A stretch of 64,000 nucleotides of DNA from Marinimicrobium hydrolyticum (GCF_030848505.1 NZ_JAVDDU010000006.1:145695-209694); one strand, 5' to 3'. Positions 52,845 through 60,475 are shown, counted from the stretch's first letter. Notes: a model not told the origin generated them from the sequence alone. A program made the numbers and translations.

Positions 52845-54075
52845 TCTGTTTCACGTCCAGCGCGCCTACAGTCTGGCCCAGGGACCGCTGAGCAACGACC
52901 AGCTCTACCAAAGCGTGGCCGAGGCCGCCGGCCTCGCCTCGGATGCGCTCAACCAACGCTGCGAAATCGGTCGGGCGAAAGCCAAGCGCAGTCCGCTAAA
53001 ACGCAAAATCCGCTGGTACCAGCAGACGCTCAAGGCTATGGGGGTGCTGAGAAAGGTGGAGGGGCGCCGGGGCGTGTGGGAGCTGGCCGAGCCCACCGAT
53101 AAGGGACTCCACCAGGCTCCCGGCCGAGTGTGCTTGCTCGCCTACTCGACCCGCCTGGGGGTGGCTATTTGGGGGGACAATAACGCCGTATTCTCGCACC
53201 TGGACGAGCCCATTCATCTGTGTGTCACCTCGCCCCCGTATCCGCTGCGCATCCAGCGCCGCTACGGCAACGTGGCTGAGCACGAGTGGGTCGATTTTAT
53301 TACCCAGTCGCTGGAGCCGATCGTTAAGCAGCTCGCCCCCGGCGGCTCCGTGGTGCTCAATGTCAGTAACGATATCTTTGAGGTCAAAAAACCCTCCCGC
53401 TCGCTGTACATCGAGCGTATGGTGCTCGCACTTCACGATCGATTGGGCTTGTCGCTGATGGACCGCTGGCCCTGGGTCAATCTGTCCAAGCCCCCCGGCC
53501 CGACGCACTGGGCGTGCGTCAACCGCCAGCAGCTGTGTGTGGGCTGGGAGCCCGTGTTCTGGTTCACCAACGATCCGCTCAAGGTGCGCTCGGATAACCG
53601 CCGAGTCCTGGAACCGCACACGGACAGGCACCGTCGTTTGCTGGAGCAGGGCGGGGATACCCGTGTAACCCACTACGGGGATGGGGCGCATCGGCTACGG
53701 GGCAACGGATTCGATACCCCCACCGACGGGCGTATCCCAAAAAACGTCATGATTAAAGGACACCGGTGCAGTGATTCGCTCCGCGCCCGTGCCGCCGCCA
53801 AGCGCTTAGGTCTGCCCGCGCACCCGGCCATGTTCCCCACCGCGCTGGCGGAGTTCGCCATACGCTTTTTGACCCGAGAGGGCGACCTGGTGGTGGATCT
53901 GTTCAGCGGCGTGAATAAAACCGGGATGGCGGCCGAGCGTCACGGCCGCCGCTGGATTGCCAGCGAGATTATCCTGCAGTACATCAAAACTCAGGCCGAA
54001 TTGTTCTCCCAGTTTGAAGGCTTTTGGCTCAATCCGGCCCTGGCGGTCGATTCGCCGGATCGCACAGGTAGTTAA
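52828..54075 (+). CDS. Beta-class site-specific DNA methyltransferase (probably cytosine-N4 or adenine-N6)
   Basis: ATG 52828 preferred over the TTG at 52816, which lies too close to the AAAGGAG site. About 415 residues. Residues ~20-95 look like a winged-helix domain, as in Mrr-type N-terminal domains (LSNDQLYQSVAEAAGL...TLKAMGVLRKVEGRRGVWEL). The catalytic motif TSPPYP is at ~134-139 and the SAM-binding motif VVDLFSGVNKTG at ~355, with 'GRRWIASEI' after it: catalytic before cofactor motif, so beta class. SPPY with a preceding Thr is most typical of N4-cytosine enzymes. No restriction endonuclease of a known type is adjacent; the MmcB-like gene is the only nuclease candidate. Likely role is self-modification of the plasmid or protection from host restriction. 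Confidence 0.82.
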   Translation: MSNQLDLFHVQRAYSLAQGPLSNDQLYQSVAEAAGLASDALNQRCEIGRAKAKRSPLKRKIRWYQQTLKAMGVLRKVEGRRGVWELAEPTDKGLHQAPGRVCLLAYSTRLGVAIWGDNNAVFSHLDEPIHLCVTSPPYPLRIQRRYGNVAEHEWVDFITQSLEPIVKQLAPGGSVVLNVSNDIFEVKKPSRSLYIERMVLALHDRLGLSLMDRWPWVNLSKPPGPTHWACVNRQQLCVGWEPVFWFTNDPLKVRSDNRRVLEPHTDRHRRLLEQGGDTRVTHYGDGAHRLRGNGFDTPTDGRIPKNVMIKGHRCSDSLRARAAAKRLGLPAHPAMFPTALAEFAIRFLTREGDLVVDLFSGVNKTGMAAERHGRRWIASEIILQYIKTQAELFSQFEGFWLNPALAVDSPDRTGS

Positions 54076-54078
54076 ATC

Positions 54079-54336
54079 ATGGATCAACCCGTATCGCGTC
54101 GCGGCCGCGCGACCAATCGCCAGCTGTGCCACTGGAGTGCCACGGTTGGGGAGTTAATAGAGGATCTGAAGCGTTTCGAGTCGGCTTTGAGCTGCGCGCC
54201 ACCACCGGCGCGGGAGCAGGGCGATCTGTTCGCCGACCAGGCGCCCCAGCAAGCGCTCCGATCGATCATCGGGCGCCTGAAAACCCTCGACGGCGATATC
54301 CACCACACCCTTACCCAAGGTAGCCAGAATGAGTGA
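54079..54336 (+). CDS. Small helical protein of unknown function, 85 aa
   Basis: ATG 4 bp after the methyltransferase stop. The product starts basic (MDQPVSRRGRATNRQLCHW), then is helical (VGELIEDLKRFESAL), and has 'GDLFADQAPQQALRSIIGRLKTLDG'. No motif recognised. It overlaps the following gene by 8 bases and clearly belongs to this operon. Confidence 0.5.
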   Translation: MDQPVSRRGRATNRQLCHWSATVGELIEDLKRFESALSCAPPPAREQGDLFADQAPQQALRSIIGRLKTLDGDIHHTLTQGSQNE

Positions 54337-55552
54337 CTTACTGACCCTGAACATCCCCCGCGTTGAGGCGGCCGTAAACGCCATCGAGTCGGCGACCCTC
54401 GCGCTCGCTCAAGGTATTGAGCAGCACGGAGGCTGGGCCTACTTCTGGTACCAGGACGAGAATGAGCCGCCGGTGGAGCTGACCGATCCGGCACAGGCCC
54501 GCCAGAGCGTGGTGAGCCGAATTCGGCAAAGCGATTACCAGAGCGAGAGCCCTAAGCGGGTACAGGTGGGCGCCGCGGCTGTCTCCTCAGCGGTACTGAC
54601 CCTGGCCCAAGTGCTCAATCGGAAGAAGGAGGCGTTCGAGCAGCTGCGCGGACAAATTCGGGCCGAGTTAGCCGAGGCGCGCGGTACCGATGATGCCCGC
54701 TATGCGTCCCGGCATGTGCGTCAGTGCCTGAAGCGGATCGGGCACGGGCGTATGGATCTGGCCGCGACCGGGCGGAAAATCCCTCTGATGATGGGCACGG
54801 CGCTGCGTCTTCGCTGGCACTTCTACAGCGCGCCACCTACGCAAAAACGGACGTTGGCCGATGTGGTGCGCGATCTGCAGGCGCTACTGAGTGGGAAACA
54901 ATACGCCAGCGACGAGGAGCAATCCCTGATCGCCTCGGAGATCACTCGCCTGGGATCGCTCGATCAGCGCAAAGCCGTGGCCTATCGGATGCGCCAGGGC
55001 ACCAACATCGGGGTCCGGTATAGCGGCGCGTTCACCGTAGGCAACGTAAAAGAGTATGTGCGCAGTCAGTATGGGGCCAGCCCGGTGTTGTTCTTGGATA
55101 CGCCCGGTATCTATCCGACGGTGACGCCGTTTGCCCGAGAAGGTATCAGCGAGCGGGCCGAGCGAAAACGGATCAGCAATGAGCCCGTTACGCGCGTCTA
55201 CCGCCTCAGCGGGTACCTGTGGTACTTAACCCCCAAGACAAAGGCGCCGGAGCCGGATTCACCCCCGGATCGGCCCAAAAACCCGTACGCCGGCACGGGC
55301 TTTCCCGGTCTGTCGTTCTGGGCGCGGCCCAGCAGCTCGGGGCTCACGCCTCATATTCGAGTGCTCAAGGCCGATGGGCGCGTGACGCAGATTTCCATCG
55401 ATAAACATGGCTATGAGCTGGCGTGGAAGAAGGCGGCCGCCGCGTACGTGGAGGGACGGGAGAACATCACGGTCGAAGCGGTGATTGCCAAGCGGCCACC
55501 GCCGCAGCGGTATCGGGAAATGGTGGCGTGGGCGGAAATGCGCGCGAATTGA
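54329..55552 (+). CDS. Soluble protein of unknown function, last gene of the methyltransferase operon
   Basis: A 407-residue protein overlapping the previous gene. Residues ~1-135 are helical and basic towards the end; a central part includes 'KAVAYRMRQGTNIGVRYSGAFTVGNVKEYVRSQYG'; a Pro-rich linker is at ~315-330; and the C-terminal ~75 residues are a compact domain (GLTPHIRVLKADGRVTQISIDKHGYELAWKKAAAAY). I do not recognise a family. Last-gene position and basic patches fit a DNA-binding accessory factor of the modification module or a replication protein, but neither is shown. Confidence 0.6.
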   Translation: MSDLLTLNIPRVEAAVNAIESATLALAQGIEQHGGWAYFWYQDENEPPVELTDPAQARQSVVSRIRQSDYQSESPKRVQVGAAAVSSAVLTLAQVLNRKKEAFEQLRGQIRAELAEARGTDDARYASRHVRQCLKRIGHGRMDLAATGRKIPLMMGTALRLRWHFYSAPPTQKRTLADVVRDLQALLSGKQYASDEEQSLIASEITRLGSLDQRKAVAYRMRQGTNIGVRYSGAFTVGNVKEYVRSQYGASPVLFLDTPGIYPTVTPFAREGISERAERKRISNEPVTRVYRLSGYLWYLTPKTKAPEPDSPPDRPKNPYAGTGFPGLSFWARPSSSGLTPHIRVLKADGRVTQISIDKHGYELAWKKAAAAYVEGRENITVEAVIAKRPPPQRYREMVAWAEMRAN

Positions 55553-55600
55553 TGCCTTGCGCCGGAGGCGGGAAAGTGATGCTTTTCGCGCCCGCACTAT

Positions 55601-55625
55601 GTTACAATGATACTACAATCATAAA
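55601..55625. promoter_or_regulatory. Shared palindromic operator, copy E
   Basis: Begins GTTACAATGATACTAC; matches the B2 copy at 18 of 25 positions. TACAAT (55603-55608) is a possible plus-strand -10 box. On the other strand TATCAT with TTAAAG 17 bp away is also possible, so direction is uncertain. No protein gene lies immediately downstream on either side. Confidence 0.55.
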
Positions 55626-55681
55626 CCATCTTTAATGGTTGACTCCAAGCGCGCATGCCGCCCCGTTCGGGCGGCTTTTTT
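55615..55681 (+). ncRNA. Candidate small RNA (~65-70 nt)
   Basis: If copy E acts as a plus-strand promoter, transcription would begin near 55615 and run to the strong terminator at 55657-55681. Between them is a perfect hairpin AACCAT-CTTTA-ATGGTT (55624-55640) and a single-stranded linker. The promoter-hairpin-terminator spacing is what a small regulatory RNA would need. The alternative is that the terminator simply ends the methyltransferase operon, whose stop lies 105 bp upstream. The -35 region is weak. Confidence 0.35.
55657..55681 (+). terminator. Rho-independent terminator
   Basis: Stem GCCGCCC / GGGCGGC with a 5-base loop and six T residues at once after it. It closes the methyltransferase operon and/or the candidate small RNA. 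Confidence 0.88.
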
Positions 55682-55693
55682 ATGTTCGGCCCT

Positions 55694-55978
55694 TTATTCT
55701 CGCTCTTTCGGCGCCTCACTTTCGACCGCTGCCGCAGACTGATCCTTTTGCTTTTGTTTGGCGTATTCCTCCTTCGCTACGGACACCAGGCGACGGCTGA
55801 TGCCCGCCGCGACACCAAGCGCAAAGCGGCTGGTGGTTTTTGCCTTGGCAACCAAAGGATCCGCTTTTTCTTTAAAGCCTTTCAGTCCCGAATTGCCCGA
55901 GGCAGCTTGTGCCTGCGCCGCATCACTGGGGGCTTTGGCTTCGTTCTGGTCTTCGTTATTTTCGACGGTCTCAGTCAT
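55694..55978 (-). CDS. Small Ala/Lys-rich protein, 94 aa
   Basis: ATG 55978 (MTETVENNEDQNEAKAPSD) with CGGAG 8 bases upstream; the longer frame to 56017 has no ribosome site. The N-terminal third is acidic and disordered. Residues ~30-70 are basic and weakly amphipathic (GLKGFKEKADPLVAKAKTTSRFALGVAAGISRRLVSVAKEEY), and the C-terminus is charged. Possibly a membrane-surface or nucleic-acid-associated protein; unrecognised. Confidence 0.5.
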   Translation of the reverse strand: MTETVENNEDQNEAKAPSDAAQAQAASGNSGLKGFKEKADPLVAKAKTTSRFALGVAAGISRRLVSVAKEEYAKQKQKDQSAAAVESEAPKERE

Positions 55979-56081
55979 GGTGTGACTCCGATAGTTATCC
56001 AAAAAAAAACCGCTCAATAGCGGTTAATGCGAGTGTACTACTTTTTTATTATCCCCCTGATTGCGCCATTCCGTGGCCGTA

Positions 56082-56579
56082 CTATTCGAATCCTCTTTCC
56101 CGTGCCCACTCCGCCAGCAGGTTAAATGACCGACTGGACGGATTCGGCGTTATCGCCAAACGATCGTTCAGCACCAGGTACGCGCCTTTTTTGTTGCGCC
56201 ACCCGCGCGGCCACACCATGTCCACCTTTTCGATGATCACCACTTCATTGCCCACGCGAATGAAGTGGGCGCTGGCCAGGTGTAGGCTGATTTTGGACTG
56301 GTTGATCTTGTCGCAGCACTCTGAGATCGATTCGGCTCCTGAAATCGCGCCGAGGAAAAGATGCTTCAGCTCTCTAAACCCCTGATCGGCCGAGCCGACC
56401 ACGAACCGTTCACTTTCTCCCTCAGTTGCAACCACGTAGGGTTTGCGTAATCGAGTGGGGATGGCCGGACGCTCTACAGGGTCTTGTAGGCGCGATTCGG
56501 CGATCACTGCCACGGCGCTCACGCTACCAACCGTTAAGACGGTGAACAAAAAACATCCAATTGCGGCAACTTTGATCAT
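56082..56579 (-). CDS. Exported or membrane-anchored protein of unknown function
   Basis: Start chosen at ATG 56579 (MIKVAAIGCFLFTVLTVG), with TAGGA 6 bases upstream; the longer frame begins in the 3' end of the next gene. The 165-residue product has an N-terminal hydrophobic helix (signal peptide or anchor). The soluble domain includes a Cys pair SECCDKINQ, 'LHLASAHFIRVGNEVVIIEKVDMVWPRGWRNKKGAYLVLND', and ends with a basic segment. No family recognised. Confidence 0.55.
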   Translation of the reverse strand: MIKVAAIGCFLFTVLTVGSVSAVAVIAESRLQDPVERPAIPTRLRKPYVVATEGESERFVVGSADQGFRELKHLFLGAISGAESISECCDKINQSKISLHLASAHFIRVGNEVVIIEKVDMVWPRGWRNKKGAYLVLNDRLAITPNPSSRSFNLLAEWARERGFE

Positions 56580-56638
56580 TGTTTTCCTACGCCATTTTAT
56601 CCACAGGGTTATCCAGTTTTTCTGTGGGTTATTTCTCA

Positions 56639-56959
56639 TTAGGCAATCTGCGCGTTAACCTTCGGGTAGTTCGTTACCCAGTTTTCCATTTCCCGGGCGA
56701 CCTCACTATTGATGTACGCCTCCCGGCGCATCGTCCAACGCATCTTTGCCGTCATGTTGCTTGGCTCAGGATGGCGTTGTACAAAATCCGAGTTATGCTG
56801 AGCCATTCGATCCACAAAATGGCGCTCAGCCATTTTCAACTCCGAGTAAACACGGTTTTTCTGCGCCAACTCTTCGTAGGCCATGGGCCGTGTCATGCGA
56901 AACAGGGCCTCCAGCTTTCGCCCCAGCCGACCCATTGGATAATTCGCTTTGCGCGCCAT
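56639..56959 (-). CDS. Small basic protein of unknown function, 106 aa
   Basis: ATG 56959 (MARKANYPMGRLG) preceded by GGAGGT. The product is strongly basic and helical with many Met, Arg and Glu (KLEALFRMTRPMAYEEL; SELKMAERHFVDRMAQHN; KMRWTMRREAYINSEVAREMENW). It could bind nucleic acid. Operator copy D lies 37-61 bp upstream and it is divergent from the gene at 57070. Confidence 0.55.
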   Translation of the reverse strand: MARKANYPMGRLGRKLEALFRMTRPMAYEELAQKNRVYSELKMAERHFVDRMAQHNSDFVQRHPEPSNMTAKMRWTMRREAYINSEVAREMENWVTNYPKVNAQIA

Positions 56960-56995
56960 TTTACCTCCACGGCGGCAGCACACACGGTGCTGCGG

Positions 56996-57020
56996 GTTAA
57001 GATGATACTACTATAATAAT
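56996..57020. promoter_or_regulatory. Shared palindromic operator, copy D
   Basis: Begins GTTAAGATGATACTACTAT; matches copy B2 at 20 of 25 positions, including nine in a row TACTACTAT. TATAAT overlaps its right half on the plus strand towards the gene at 57070; on the minus strand TATCAT faces the gene at 56959. Confidence 0.68.
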
Positions 57021-57069
57021 CCGCTATAATACCGCAACTTCACCATATCTCAAGTAGCAGAGGTCGAAT

Positions 57070-57300
57070 GTGAGTCTGGAAACAGCCGTATTTTATTTGT
57101 ATATCTCGGTGACAGGCATCGCCGGCGGCGAGGACATGCACGTTAACATCGGCCGCTACGAAAGCCAGTCCTCGTGCGAGGCGGTTGGGGCTCAGACAGT
57201 CCGGAAGATGCGCGAGGAGGCGCGGGAAACGGAAATTGACGGGTTGGAAAATACAGAGTTTTCCTATCGGTGCTCTGAGAACGCCCCCAGGGGGGCTTAA
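57070..57300 (+). CDS. Small protein of unknown function, 76 aa
   Basis: GTG start with AGAGG 7 bases upstream. The product (MSLETAVFYLYISVTGIAGG...ENAPRGA) has a short hydrophobic N-terminus (possibly membrane-associated), two Cys residues, and a charged helical C-terminus. No family recognised. It is likely driven from the operator D region. Confidence 0.45.
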   Translation: MSLETAVFYLYISVTGIAGGEDMHVNIGRYESQSSCEAVGAQTVRKMREEARETEIDGLENTEFSYRCSENAPRGA

Positions 57301-57309
57301 CCTGCGGTC

Positions 57310-57612
57310 TTAGCCTTCGGTAGCGGTCGTTTTGCGTCGTTGCCGCCGCGCCTTTTCAGTGATCATTGGATGGGGCTCCCAGCCCACGGCCTCTTTGATT
57401 TCCAATGATAAGCCTAGTGTACTCAGTATGCTGCTGACATTTCCCAGCCCAGGGTTAGCCACCTGGTTGTCTTCGAGGCGTATCACCATGGCCCGACTCA
57501 CTCCAGCTAAAGCCGCCAGCTCCTCTCGGCTTAGCGACAACGCTTTGCGGCGCCGGCGAATGAGATTGGACAGATCACCCGAGCCCTGGACGTACAGAAG
57601 TGCCTTATCCAT
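57310..57612 (-). CDS. XRE-family helix-turn-helix regulator (HipB-like)
   Basis: Start at ATG 57612 (MDKALLYVQGSGDLSNL); the longer frame overlaps the upstream gene. 100 residues. The helix-turn-helix spans ~14-70: LIRRRRKALSLSREELAALAGVSRAMVIRLEDNQ, with the recognition helix around SRAMVIRLE. It overlaps the next regulator by 8 bases in tandem. No toxin follows it on this strand; the stop is within 10 bp of the convergent gene at 57070. Confidence 0.7.
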   Translation of the reverse strand: MDKALLYVQGSGDLSNLIRRRRKALSLSREELAALAGVSRAMVIRLEDNQVANPGLGNVSSILSTLGLSLEIKEAVGWEPHPMITEKARRQRRKTTATEG

Positions 57613-57880
57613 TCGGGGAGCCCTCGGTTGCGCGTGCGCCGTCGAGGTTCGGCGGCGCAACCAGGAGCACCGACCGTAGTCCTAGTGCCTGCCAGATACG
57701 TTCGAGCTTAATCACCCCCACATCCCCAAGTTTGCCGGCCTCCAGGCGATACAGCGTCGTCCGGTTGATTCCCGCTAAATCGGCAATCTCACTAACTGAG
57801 CAATCCAACTCATTGCGCCTCCTGGCAATCAATGACCCCACGTTGTCGAGGGTGTCCGGGCCCGGGGAATAGATCTGCAC
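57605..57880 (-). CDS. XRE-family helix-turn-helix regulator
   Basis: Start uncertain: GTG 57880 gives MQIYSPGPDTLDNVGSLIARRRN, which aligns well with the sister protein; an ATG at 57946 is the alternative. The helix-turn-helix is LIARRRNELDCSVSEIADLAGINRTTLYRLEAGKLGD. It is about 91 residues from the GTG. A perfect palindrome TGGGG-TCG-CCCCA (57909-57921) lies about 30 bp upstream of the GTG and could be its operator. Confidence 0.65.
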   Translation of the reverse strand: MQIYSPGPDTLDNVGSLIARRRNELDCSVSEIADLAGINRTTLYRLEAGKLGDVGVIKLERIWQALGLRSVLLVAPPNLDGARATEGSPNG

Positions 57881-57908
57881 TTCGATGGTACTCCAGTTGT
57901 TAAGCGAA

Positions 57909-57921
57909 TGGGGTCGCCCCA
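57909..57921. promoter_or_regulatory. 13-bp palindrome, possible operator of the tandem XRE genes
   Basis: TGGGG-TCG-CCCCA, perfect 5-bp arms, immediately upstream of the favoured GTG at 57880. If the ATG at 57946 is the true start it would lie inside the gene, and this call falls. Confidence 0.35.
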
Positions 57922-58088
57922 AGATGGTGTTGCGTACATGCAACATTACCTGTGATCGGTTCCTGTGTCGATACGACAATTACGGTTTTTCAGCCCCCCA
58001 ACCTAATTGGCTTTAATTATTTCCATTTACCCGCATTATGGGTACTATTAGTTCCATTCCATATCGTTTTATTCAGGCTGGAGGCACT

Positions 58089-58421
58089 ATGCCGCGACCA
58101 TCGACTCTCGCACGCGAGCTATCACCCACCGCTGGGGCCGAACTTCAGCGCCTGGGCGCCGATATTGGCGCCGCCATAAAAGTACGGGAAAACTACCAGG
58201 ATTTTGCTGACAGGATCGGGGTCTCGCGCGCCACGGTGCGCAAGATCGTCAATGGTGACCCTGGAGTTTCGCTTGGCACCTTCGTGGGCGCTCTGGATGC
58301 CCTTGGGCTGCTGGATCACCTGCGTGGTGTGGCCGCACCGGAGCGTGATTCACTTGGTCAGTCTCTACGGCTGCAGCCCAAACGAACTGATGTGGGCTTT
58401 TCAATGGATCGCGATTTTTGA
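58089..58421 (+). CDS. hipB: HipB-like antitoxin (XRE helix-turn-helix)
   Basis: ATG 58089 (MPRPSTLARELSPTAG) with GGAGG 4 bases upstream. The 110-residue product carries a helix-turn-helix at ~28-75: AAIKVRENYQDFADRIGVSRATVRKIVNGDPGVSLGTFVGALDALGLL, typical of HipB antitoxins. It lies 7 bp upstream of hipA. HipB dimers bind and neutralise HipA and repress the pair's promoter. The C-terminal ~25 residues are polar. Confidence 0.8.
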   Translation: MPRPSTLARELSPTAGAELQRLGADIGAAIKVRENYQDFADRIGVSRATVRKIVNGDPGVSLGTFVGALDALGLLDHLRGVAAPERDSLGQSLRLQPKRTDVGFSMDRDF

Positions 58422-58428
58422 GGCGCCT

Positions 58429-59736
58429 ATGATCGTTCGTGATGCGTACGTCTTTGTCGATATTAATGGCGAGAAAACACTGGCCGGCCGGGTGCAGCAT
58501 GTACGGGAGGATCGGGCCGAGCGGTATTTTTTCGCTTATGGGAAGTCCTATGCCTCACGCCCAGACGCCTACTCCATCGATCCTCGGCAGCTACCCTTGT
58601 CGGATAAGGTGGTGGCCTGCGAAGCCATGCCGCTAGCGTTTCAGGACGCCGGTCCCGATGACTACGGTCGGTATCTGTACGAAGTGCTGCATGGACACAA
58701 ACCCGACTCGCCTCTGGATTACCTTACCGATAACGGTCAGGCGAGCATAGGAGCGTTGTCGTTTTCAAACGATACGTCCAAGCCTGGCCTGTCCCGCTTG
58801 CTCCACTCAACCCGCCTGGACGAGCTGGTCGAGGCGATCGATCTTCTGGAGCGCAACAAACCTATCAGCGAACCAATGCGCCAGCTGCTTGCCCCGGGCA
58901 CAAGCCTGCCAGGGGCACGCCCAAAGGCACTCGTCACCGACGATAATGGTGAGCAGTGGATTGCAAAATTCGCAACCCCCAATGACATCTTCGATATCCC
59001 CGTGGCAGAGTATGCCGCCATGACGGCCGCCAGACGTATGATTGATACGGCGCAAGTGCGCCTTGAGCGCATAGGCAGGCACAATGTTTTTATGACTAAG
59101 AGATTTGACCGAGAGCAGGGCGCAGCACGACACTTTCTCTCCGCCTACACGCTGCTGGGCGCTGACCGAGCACGGGGCGCCACATTTTACAGAGACTACG
59201 GCTATCCGGCACTAGCGAATCTTACGCGCCAGGTATCCGCGACGGCTCAGCCGGACCGACACGAATTGTACCGGCGCATGGTGGTGAACGCCGTGCTGGG
59301 GAATCGAGACGATCACCTCAAAAACCATGGCTTTTTGATCGAGCCGGACCATCGACGCTATCGACTCTCTCCCGCTTACGACGTAGTTCCCGCCGCTGGT
59401 GGGACTGTGCATGCCATTGCGCTTGATATCGAGTCGGCCACAGCGTCTCTACCCACCTTGTTACGCTCAGCTGGCTATTTTGGTTTGAGTGAAACGCAGG
59501 CGCTTTCAAATATTGAGCAGGCGTGCGAAGTCGTCGAACACACCATGGCCATTGCCCAGCAGGAGGGCATGGATCCTGTATCCTTGCAGCGGCTTGAACA
59601 GGGTATGATGACCCTATCCGACGGCGCACTTGTCCCATGCCGGCAGCGGGGCCTACACTCTCTGAATCTTTCAGGCGTTGGAGAATTGTTTGACGCCCCC
59701 GATAAAGGCCCGGACCCAAGTAGGGGCCGCAGGTAA
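58429..59736 (+). CDS. hipA: HipA-like Ser/Thr kinase toxin
   Basis: ATG 58429 (MIVRDAYVFVDINGEKTLAG) with GAGG 6 bases upstream; the longer frame overlaps hipB. The 435-residue product has the N-subdomain 'VFVDINGEKTLAGRVQ', the Ser-containing 'SLPGARPKALV' loop, the catalytic loop GNRDDHLKNHGF (Asp and Asn present, ~292-303), and 'RLSPAYDVVP' with the metal-binding Asp. These are the active-site elements of HipA, which phosphorylates aminoacyl-tRNA synthetases and causes growth arrest in characterised members. Together with hipB it forms a plasmid-maintenance or defence module. Confidence 0.88.
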   Translation: MIVRDAYVFVDINGEKTLAGRVQHVREDRAERYFFAYGKSYASRPDAYSIDPRQLPLSDKVVACEAMPLAFQDAGPDDYGRYLYEVLHGHKPDSPLDYLTDNGQASIGALSFSNDTSKPGLSRLLHSTRLDELVEAIDLLERNKPISEPMRQLLAPGTSLPGARPKALVTDDNGEQWIAKFATPNDIFDIPVAEYAAMTAARRMIDTAQVRLERIGRHNVFMTKRFDREQGAARHFLSAYTLLGADRARGATFYRDYGYPALANLTRQVSATAQPDRHELYRRMVVNAVLGNRDDHLKNHGFLIEPDHRRYRLSPAYDVVPAAGGTVHAIALDIESATASLPTLLRSAGYFGLSETQALSNIEQACEVVEHTMAIAQQEGMDPVSLQRLEQGMMTLSDGALVPCRQRGLHSLNLSGVGELFDAPDKGPDPSRGRR

Positions 59737-59754
59737 GGCTTATGGGAGTAGGGG

Positions 59755-60054
59755 ATGATTGAAAGAGTATCGACTGCCGTATCGGCACAGTTTTACGAAC
59801 AGCGCTGCCCTAAGTGTCCGGTAGGTGTGCTGCGCTTGAACCCAATACAAGAGGAAGCCGGCGAGCATTGGCTTAACCCGGTCGTGTACCGCTGTGACCC
59901 TACCGTATGGAATATGCGCTGCCATCACTGCGGGCATCAGTTGGCGATAAGCCTGCCCGGGCCCTATATCGAATTCAAGGATCGGAAGTTTGTACTGTTC
60001 GATTCGGTGGAGCTTAAAATCAACGCCTTGCGGGCATTAATTCGCAAGCTCTGA
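59755..60054 (+). CDS. Small zinc-ribbon protein, 99 aa
   Basis: ATG 59755 with GGGAG upstream, 18 bp after hipA, so possibly in the same transcript. Two CxxC pairs (CPKC near residue 18 and CHHCG near 56) form a probable zinc ribbon. The C-terminal part is beta-rich (GPYIEFKDRKFVLFDSVELK). No family recognised. Confidence 0.55.
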   Translation: MIERVSTAVSAQFYEQRCPKCPVGVLRLNPIQEEAGEHWLNPVVYRCDPTVWNMRCHHCGHQLAISLPGPYIEFKDRKFVLFDSVELKINALRALIRKL

Positions 60055-60074
60055 GGCGGATAGGGAAGCAGCTG

Positions 60075-60338
60075 TCACCGGGCCTTGTTCTGCAGGGAGG
60101 GGGGAGCCGCCTTTGCTTCAAATTGGAACCCCGCGTCCAAAAGGGATACCAGTTCGCTGACGGTATCGTCCTTAGAGAGCAGGGCGATTGTACGGGCCAG
60201 CTCCGGATGATGGGAGACCAGGTGCCTCCAGAGAAGCGCTTTTTCGCCATCGGTCAGATCGCTGGTGACGATGACTGGATCCCGATCCGTTGTTGCAACC
60301 GGTTCAGGCCAATACGTGCTGGGATCAACGTCCGTCAT
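60075..60338 (-). CDS. Small protein of unknown function, 87 aa
   Basis: ATG 60338 (MTDVDPSTYWPEPVATT), overlapping the stop of the upstream small frame. The product is acidic at the N-terminus and helical later (GEKALLWRHLVSHHPELARTIALL; VSELVSLLDAGFQFEAKAAPP). Unrecognised. Part of a minus-strand chain of small genes. Confidence 0.5.
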   Translation of the reverse strand: MTDVDPSTYWPEPVATTDRDPVIVTSDLTDGEKALLWRHLVSHHPELARTIALLSKDDTVSELVSLLDAGFQFEAKAAPPSLQNKAR

Positions 60339-60414
60339 CTGTTTCAATTACTTCTACAATTTCTCCGTCCTCCATCCAGCACCAACTGACTCCAGTCACA
60401 TAGACTTTCAGCAT
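60325..60414 (-). CDS. Very small frame, 29 aa
   Basis: ATG 60414 (MLKVYVTGVSWCWMEDGEIV) is preceded by GGGGAG with a 6-base spacer. Its stop overlaps the ATG of the next gene, so it could be a coupled leader peptide or small protein. The longer TTG-initiated frame to 60528 is less likely because it overlaps the gene upstream. Confidence 0.35.
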   Translation of the reverse strand: MLKVYVTGVSWCWMEDGEIVEVIETDDGR

Positions 60415-60475
60415 TTTACGCTCCCCTCGATCCTCAAGTTCTCTATTGTCGATGCCGGACCACTCCAACTCACTA

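Noticed and set aside
58030..58060. GGTACTATTAG near the hipB start resembling the shared operator core
   Set aside because: Only part of one half matches and the GTTA/TAAC ends are missing; could be chance.
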